Below are positions 39,655 to 44,759 of a stretch of DNA of 44,759 bases, one piece after another (position 1 is the first letter of the stretch; the number at the start of each line of letters is the position of its first letter). The notes beneath the pieces are model-generated. The model saw only the letters and a program-made list of their open reading frames with translations, was not told the DNA's origin and did no database searches. Made by a program: the position numbers and the translations under genes. Origin of the DNA: Ruminococcus sp. (GTDB lineage: Bacteria > Bacillota > Clostridia > Oscillospirales > Ruminococcaceae); contig SVNW01000025.1 of NCBI GenBank assembly GCA_015066745.1, positions 1-44,759 of the forward strand, in the 5' to 3' direction.

Positions 39655-42573
39655 TTATGATTCAGAAAGATATAGTCTGCATTTGTTTTGGATATTCTCT
39701 ACCGTTTCTTTAACAGTCAGGTTTTCATTTAAAAATCTGTGTATTTCTTCTTCCGCAATAGAGTAGATTCTGGTGTTCTGATTACTGAAAATAACGTTTT
39801 TATCAAAAAGAGAAAGTATGTCTTCAAGCAATTTTTTATTTTCCTGTTTTGAAAAATAATCCGGATTATCAGACGGATTCAATCTGTATTTCAGACTTGT
39901 TTCAAGTAGTTCCTTGTTTGTAGAAATTATATCCTCATCTTTATCAAGTATATTTTTCTGAAAATCACTTTGCATAATATAGCTTATAAATTCCAGTGCA
40001 AGTTCTTTTTTATCTGACATTTCATAAATTCCAAATCCGTTGTAGTCATCTATTATAAATGATGCACCAGGGACTCCGGCATAGCACTGTATATCGGAAT
40101 ATTTCGGGTCAAAAGTACCTGAACTAATTTGACTTTGCATTTCAGTATAGTCATAATCTGAGTCTTGTATCTCGGATTTTTTGTTTTCAGTAAATTTTAT
40201 AAATTCGAGGATATCTTTAAATGTATCAGTATCAAAGTTGCATTTTTTGTTTTTAAAATCAATATTTTCATTTATATACAAGTCAAGCAAAATATCAGTC
40301 CATGAACTCTGAAACGATATATTTTCGGTATTATTATTAAGATAATCAATAAGATTTTTTAAATCGTTGTTTTCAAAAAATTCTTTGTTTCCTGGTATAT
40401 CAAATCCGGAAAGAGAATATAGAAAAGGGATTATCTGTGTAGTTTTTCCGGTGTCTGAGATTTTGAATGCATAATCATAATATTTGTCTTTATAGTCGTT
40501 TTTGTATTCGGTCAGGTCAAGGAAAAGGTCTTCATATTTTTCGTAGTCAAAATGCGGGTCGGTGATTATTATGTCCGGAACATTTTTAGAAACTATAGCC
40601 TCGTCAAGTTTTTCATATCCTGTAAAATATGAATTTCCATCAGAGTAATCGTTTTTTGCATAGTCTTTGCAAATGATATCTATATTTGAATTAGCATTAC
40701 TAAAATCAGACATAGCTTCTTTGAAAAACAGAGGAATATTATAACCTGCAACTGTAAGTACCGTACTTTGTTTATCAGTAAGAGTTATTTTATAGATGAT
40801 TTCGTTATTGTATCCATCTTTGGCACAAAGAATATATTCAGTATCTGAGATCTGTACAAATTCTGTGATATCGGTTATTGGTAATTTGTCCAGATTGAAA
40901 AGTTCTTTCATTTTATAAGATGAAAGGTCGAAAATATTTATTATGTTTGTTTCCCGATTATATGCAAAAATTTCTGAATCATGATTCAGAGATGTGTCAA
41001 ATAGTGTGTAATATAAATTGGAAGGATATAATTTTTCAGTATTCATATTTTTATCTAAGTTAAGAGAGCATATATTATTTTTTTCATCGGAATAAAAAAT
41101 TATTTCGCCATCCGGAGAAGTCCTGTGAAAGTTATATCCGTATTGATATATTGGGAGAATCTCATTATTTATGAGTTTTCCTTCACTATTGCACATTCTG
41201 ACACAAAGATTTAAATCGTCGTTATAACAAACAAACCAGTAGTTATTTTCTTTATCAGTCCAGAAATCCAATATTCCGGAATGGTTGCCGATATCCAGGT
41301 TGGTTAATATCTCTGAAAAGTTTTTTGTGTCAGATGATTTTATAATATTTAACTTTTCAGGTTCATAATCATTGGTAACTCCGTAGATTTCATTATTATA
41401 AAAAAAGAGTGAATGAGCAGATTGAGTGTTTATTTCCCATGAAGTGTTTATAATATTAAAATTACTGTCTGTTATAAGTATAGCATCACCATAATTTTCG
41501 CTTTCCTGAGTTAATAAAATCAAATCTTTATTATCAAATGTCCAGTTATAAATCCAGCTTAATTCAGAGTTTGATTGAGTACATTCTTTTGATGTATTAT
41601 AAAGAATAGTTCTTTCTTGAGTGCTAAGATTCAAACCATAAATATTATCTTTGTCTGTAATGCTGATATCATAGTTACCATAGCAATCAGATATTTTTTC
41701 TGCGTTTTCTATTTCATATCTCTCAATTGTTTCTCCTGATGATATATCAACGATATTAAGAAACTGAATTTTATCACCTTGTATTTCTTCCGGACATGAT
41801 ATAAAAAGTTTGTCTTCATTTATAAAAAAGCTCATCTCATAAGATGATGTGCCCGGAAGGTCACTGAAATTATTATTTTTATATGCAAGGCTACCATCAT
41901 AGTTGATTTTTATGAGTGTATATGATACAGAAAATTTGTCATACAACATAATATATATATTTCCGTTTTTGTCTGATGTAACAGCATTTACTGAACCTTC
42001 GAAAGAATAATCAATATATTGTCCTAAATCTATGTTATGGATTTCATTAAGTTCTTTGTCATAGAGTGTTGCTGTTGAGTTGGTGATATAATATATATTA
42101 TCACCGGATTTTTTGAGTTCTCCAAAATCTTCGGCTTTTATACTCGCTTTTAGTTTTTTTCCGTCTGTTTCATATAAGCAGATAAAAGAGTTGTTTTCTT
42201 CGTCATATTCTATTGTATAGTACTCATTATCCGAATATATGATATCAGATATCACGTTATATGTGCCTGAAATCATTGTTTTGGTGTCGTTGTTTATGTC
42301 ATAGCAAACAAAATGTTGATTTTGAAAGTTAGGATCATATGTTGCAAAAGCGTATAAGTGCTTTCCGTCATATTTAAAATCGTTATATTGATACCAGTCG
42401 TCCATATTAATTTTTTCAGCTGAGTAGTTGTTTGGGTTAAATTCATTGTTTGTATTTTCCGATATCGGTAAAGTTTTATCACTTGTATTTGGAACAGTGA
42501 TATTATTCTTGTCGTTTTTGTTACAACTACATAATAATGCAACTGAAAGAATGATTGCAAGAAATTTTCTCAT
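39655..42573 (-). CDS. Large lipoprotein: propeller-like N-terminal region plus solute-binding-protein domain
   Basis: This 972-aa protein starts at ATG 42573 behind AAGGAGAT; a longer in-frame start at 42633 lacks a site and would hide the signal peptide. Residues 1-17 are a lipoprotein signal (LLCSC lipobox, Cys17 or Cys15). Residues 50-590 are rich in short strands with repeated DN-Y, D-NGN and Y-D turns, resembling a multi-blade beta-propeller. From about residue 605 there is a family 1 extracellular solute-binding fold (starts TVAGYNIPLFFKEAMSDFS, with NVPDIIITDPHFDYEKY). It is the last gene of the operon with an FtsX-like permease and ATPase. Those transporters do not normally use solute-binding proteins, so a sensing or surface role is possible. 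Confidence 0.82.
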   Translation of the reverse strand: MRKFLAIILSVALLCSCNKNDKNNITVPNTSDKTLPISENTNNEFNPNNYSAEKINMDDWYQYNDFKYDGKHLYAFATYDPNFQNQHFVCYDINNDTKTMISGTYNVISDIIYSDNEYYTIEYDEENNSFICLYETDGKKLKASIKAEDFGELKKSGDNIYYITNSTATLYDKELNEIHNIDLGQYIDYSFEGSVNAVTSDKNGNIYIMLYDKFSVSYTLIKINYDGSLAYKNNNFSDLPGTSSYEMSFFINEDKLFISCPEEIQGDKIQFLNIVDISSGETIERYEIENAEKISDCYGNYDISITDKDNIYGLNLSTQERTILYNTSKECTQSNSELSWIYNWTFDNKDLILLTQESENYGDAILITDSNFNIINTSWEINTQSAHSLFFYNNEIYGVTNDYEPEKLNIIKSSDTKNFSEILTNLDIGNHSGILDFWTDKENNYWFVCYNDDLNLCVRMCNSEGKLINNEILPIYQYGYNFHRTSPDGEIIFYSDEKNNICSLNLDKNMNTEKLYPSNLYYTLFDTSLNHDSEIFAYNRETNIINIFDLSSYKMKELFNLDKLPITDITEFVQISDTEYILCAKDGYNNEIIYKITLTDKQSTVLTVAGYNIPLFFKEAMSDFSNANSNIDIICKDYAKNDYSDGNSYFTGYEKLDEAIVSKNVPDIIITDPHFDYEKYEDLFLDLTEYKNDYKDKYYDYAFKISDTGKTTQIIPFLYSLSGFDIPGNKEFFENNDLKNLIDYLNNNTENISFQSSWTDILLDLYINENIDFKNKKCNFDTDTFKDILEFIKFTENKKSEIQDSDYDYTEMQSQISSGTFDPKYSDIQCYAGVPGASFIIDDYNGFGIYEMSDKKELALEFISYIMQSDFQKNILDKDEDIISTNKELLETSLKYRLNPSDNPDYFSKQENKKLLEDILSLFDKNVIFSNQNTRIYSIAEEEIHRFLNENLTVKETVENIQNKCRLYLSES

Positions 42574-42578
42574 TATTT

Positions 42579-42719
42579 TTATCTCCTTGAATTTAAATTT
42601 ACCCCTGTTTTTTGCGGATACTCCATATAGCAATTTAAGAAAAAGTCTCTCTGTATAAAATCTTCGTAGGTCACTTTTTCGTCATATAGCATATAGTAAT
42701 TAAACAATCGTTCCATCAT
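42579..42719 (-). CDS. Possible 46-aa small protein between ATPase and lipoprotein
   Basis: An open frame runs from ATG 42719 (or the adjacent ATG 42716) to TAA at 42581-42579. It overlaps the ATPase 3' end by 20 bp in another frame, and its stop lies within the lipoprotein's ribosome binding site. The peptide begins MMERLFNYYMLYDEKV and is rich in Tyr, Phe, Asp and Glu. There is no clear ribosome binding site, so it would depend on translational coupling. Alternatives are a non-coding spacer or a frameshifted tail of the ATPase, since the other frame stops immediately. Confidence 0.35.
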   Translation of the reverse strand: MMERLFNYYMLYDEKVTYEDFIQRDFFLNCYMEYPQKTGVNLNSRR

Positions 42720-43335
42720 TCATGTGGATAATTGTATCACATAAATTAGCTACTTGTAAATCATGAGTTACTATAATAGCTGTAGTATCGTTATTAACAA
42801 TGTTTCTTAGTATATCCATTACAATTTTTCCGTTTTCACTGTCAAGTGCTCCTGTTGGTTCATCTGCAAGTATAAGTTTAGGAGAATTTATTATAGCGCG
42901 TGCTATTGCAGTACGTTGACATTCGCCACCGGACATTTCGGAAGGCAGTTTATTCAGGATATTTGTTATACCGAGTTCTTTTGCTATTTCCATTACTTTT
43001 TTTTCATTTGGTGTATTAAGAGCAATGGCGATATTTTCAAAAGCAGTTTTATTATTGATTAAAGCGTAATTTTGTACAATAAATCCTATATTTTTATTTC
43101 TGAAATCACACATTGCTTTATTAGTATTTTTCAGAAGTTTATTTTCAAAATAATATTCTCCGGTTGTACTTAAAGTCAAACCGCCGATTATATTTATAAG
43201 TGTTGACTTGCCACAACCGCTTCGACCCATTACAGCTGTCATTTTTCCTCGTTCAATATGAAGATTTATCTCCTTTAGTGCGATGGTTTTATGCTTTTTT
43301 CCATAAACTTTAGAAATGTTTTTTAATTGAATCAT
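42700..43335 (-). CDS. ABC transporter ATPase, MacB/LolD/FtsE-like
   Basis: This 211-aa protein starts at 43335, 2 bp after the permease stop, behind a GGAGATAAAAA site. Walker A GRSGCGKS is at 37-44, the Q-loop FIVQNYAL lies near 84-91, the signature is MSGGECQRTAIARAI and Walker B is LILADEPTGALD. The DEPTGALD sequence is typical of the MacB/LolD/BceA group that works with FtsX-type permeases. It stops slightly early (after DGTIV) compared with the usual 220-230 residues. Confidence 0.9.
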   Translation of the reverse strand: MIQLKNISKVYGKKHKTIALKEINLHIERGKMTAVMGRSGCGKSTLINIIGGLTLSTTGEYYFENKLLKNTNKAMCDFRNKNIGFIVQNYALINNKTAFENIAIALNTPNEKKVMEIAKELGITNILNKLPSEMSGGECQRTAIARAIINSPKLILADEPTGALDSENGKIVMDILRNIVNNDTTAIIVTHDLQVANLCDTIIHMNDGTIV

Positions 43336-43337
43336 TT

Positions 43338-44624
43338 TTATCTCCTTCTTAATTGTTCCGTTAAGTCAAAACTTATGATTTTTTTATACGCAATAATATC
43401 AGATATAATGGTGATAATAAATGCCATAAATATTACGATAACAAAACTTATCAGATAAATATGTACAGAGAAAAATTTACAAAGCAATATAAAAATGCAT
43501 GATGCAAATACTAATGCTTCTACTTGAAAGAAAATAGTTTGACCAAAAAGAATTTTAAAAATATCACTATATTTAAATCCAGATATGAGTAAAATTGCAA
43601 AGTATTTAAGATTTTGTTTTACAATAATTATTTCAAATGCTGTGAGCGTAATTCCGGAAAAAATAATCAATACAATGGATATTATACTCAGAAGCGTATT
43701 ACATCTCTTTATATCTGTATGAATAAATCTGGCGTCCTGTTGATTATCTGCTCCAAGAACGATGTAATAAGGGTGGATATTTAATTCTTCACATATATTA
43801 TTAATAGTATATTGTACATGTTCTTTAGAATTAGTTGATAAAATAGTGCCACTTGTTTTCATAAGATAAAATCTATATAGGATTGATTTTTGTTTTTCTG
43901 AAAATGATGTGTTGATATCATTATATAAAGGAAAAATAATATAGTGGTTAAGATTTACAAATTGTTCTTGATACATAATAGTCTGATCCTTGGAAAGAAA
44001 ACCAATTACTTTAAATTGTTCGTTTCCATATACTGAATCTGTCATTCCTTCTCCGCATATAATATCTCCGATGTTATAAAGTTTAGAATAGGAATATCCT
44101 AACACAATGGGAATCGGTGAAGAATATGTATCATAATAAATTTCTTCATTAAACCATTGTCCTTTTAATAAACTAAGGTCAAAGATTTCATTTATATCAT
44201 ATCCACACCAAAAGGCTTTTAAAGAAGACATATCGTCATTTTTTCTTATTTTACCATATTCATACCCATAATAAAATTTATCATCACCTTTAAAATCTTT
44301 AAAATATATGGACTGTTGATAAATTTCACCGTATTTAAAACTTTTTTCTTTTTTTAGTTGGTTATAAAAGAGTTTTAATTTTTTTATACTGTCATCATTT
44401 TCTAAAAAGTCATCGTTATCATTTATAAAATATTCTGATAATTCATAATATTGTGTTTCAATATATTTCTGAACATAATTTGATGTTCCTGATTTAGATT
44501 CTTCCTTAAAACAAATTGAAAACATGCATACGGTAAAACATATTATAAGTTGAATTATAATGAGTTGTGAAAATAAAAATTTACGACTGAAGAAAAATAA
44601 AATCTCATTTTGTATCTTATTCAT
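43338..44624 (-). CDS. FtsX/MacB-like ABC permease
   Basis: This 428-aa protein starts at ATG 44624; TTG at 44630 is an alternative. One membrane helix lies near the N-terminus (about 14-36), followed by a roughly 250-residue extracytoplasmic domain and then three helices near residues 305-410. That 1+3 layout is typical of FtsX/MacB/LolC permeases that move or sense molecules at the outer membrane face rather than pump small solutes through. It contains a GQWFNE..YYD..S.IPIVLG segment like the periplasmic core domain. It is the first gene of the minus-strand operon permease-ATPase-(small ORF)-lipoprotein. Confidence 0.85.
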   Translation of the reverse strand: MNKIQNEILFFFSRKFLFSQLIIIQLIICFTVCMFSICFKEESKSGTSNYVQKYIETQYYELSEYFINDNDDFLENDDSIKKLKLFYNQLKKEKSFKYGEIYQQSIYFKDFKGDDKFYYGYEYGKIRKNDDMSSLKAFWCGYDINEIFDLSLLKGQWFNEEIYYDTYSSPIPIVLGYSYSKLYNIGDIICGEGMTDSVYGNEQFKVIGFLSKDQTIMYQEQFVNLNHYIIFPLYNDINTSFSEKQKSILYRFYLMKTSGTILSTNSKEHVQYTINNICEELNIHPYYIVLGADNQQDARFIHTDIKRCNTLLSIISIVLIIFSGITLTAFEIIIVKQNLKYFAILLISGFKYSDIFKILFGQTIFFQVEALVFASCIFILLCKFFSVHIYLISFVIVIFMAFIITIISDIIAYKKIISFDLTEQLRRR

Positions 44625-44759
44625 AGTCAATCTCTGTTGTGGTCAACCTTTTTTGAAACATTTGTGTCTAAATAAGATCACAAATATTTATCCACGTTAT
44701 TGTTAATACTGTACAAAAACATCATTTATTCTTACTCATTCTTATTTGATAAGGAGTCA
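44625..44759. promoter_or_regulatory. Upstream region of the permease operon, divergent edge
   Basis: There is no gene here. ATTTGTG (44660-44666) and CACAAAT (44679-44685) form a 7-bp inverted repeat with a 12-bp centre, an operator or hairpin candidate. On the minus strand a weak TTGTAC/GATAAA pair could be a promoter. The plus strand ends with AAGGAG at 44751-44756, which looks like the ribosome binding site of a divergent gene just past the window edge. Confidence 0.4.

Noticed and set aside
42574-42633. Longer N-terminus for the 972-aa lipoprotein (start at 42633)
   Set aside because: There is no ribosome binding site, and it would put 20 extra residues before an otherwise standard lipoprotein signal peptide. 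ATG 42573 has AAGGAGAT.
1-44759. Search for tRNA, rRNA, CRISPR arrays, phage genes and transposases
   Set aside because: I saw no cloverleaf-like segments with a T-loop consensus, no regularly spaced repeats and no integrase or transposase motifs.

Overview
The window looks like chromosome of a low-GC, Gram-positive, anaerobic Ruminococcus-type bacterium (Oscillospiraceae). Three things point there. Seven secreted proteins carry dockerin modules. The division and cell-wall cluster has Firmicutes order and a meso-DAP-type MurE. Anaerobic enzymes (NrdDG, a Na+-decarboxylase beta/gamma pair, a minimal SufBC) are present. The species assignment is inference. I see no transposase, phage gene, tRNA, rRNA or CRISPR array.

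Left part, 1-9.4 kb: accessory, secreted and dockerin-rich. It opens with the most unusual locus. Two paralogous secreted proteins with four repeated (V/K)YGPP motifs and a C-terminal dockerin flank a radical SAM/SPASM enzyme. This has the layout of a peptide-modification (RiPP-like) system whose substrate would be displayed on a cellulosome. A MutS-like ATPase, a dockerin-bearing M6-like metallopeptidase, a recently gene-converted pair of minus-strand dockerin proteins, and a dockerin protein built from short GxDxxG repeats follow.

Middle part, 9.4-18.6 kb: housekeeping and physiology. There is a minimal SufC/SufB-like Fe-S pair, an HMA-like protein, and a Gx-transporter family membrane protein. 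A probable iron-responsive group follows (DUF2325, DUF3793, flavodoxin), sharing a 16-bp GTWAG-N6-CTAAC operator-like element. On the minus strand lie the beta and gamma subunits of a sodium-pumping decarboxylase. A large PAS-GGDEF-histidine kinase-receiver hybrid completes this part.

Core part, 18.6-37.7 kb: coaX, then a division/peptidoglycan cluster: rsmH, ftsL, a PASTA-containing class B PBP, murE, mraY, ftsW, murG, murA, divIB, ftsZ, then a DivIVA-like coiled-coil protein. mraZ, murF, murD, murC and ftsA are absent from it. Intrinsic terminators sit inside the cluster (after ftsL and after mraY). A lone fumarase/tartrate-dehydratase beta subunit and nrdDG follow.

Right end, 37.7-44.8 kb: another dockerin protein (LRR/EF-hand-like), then a minus-strand operon. 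It holds an FtsX/MacB-like permease, its ATPase, a possible 46-aa peptide and a 972-aa lipoprotein that joins a propeller-like N-terminal half to a solute-binding-protein domain. All calls come from reading the sequence; no database search was possible.
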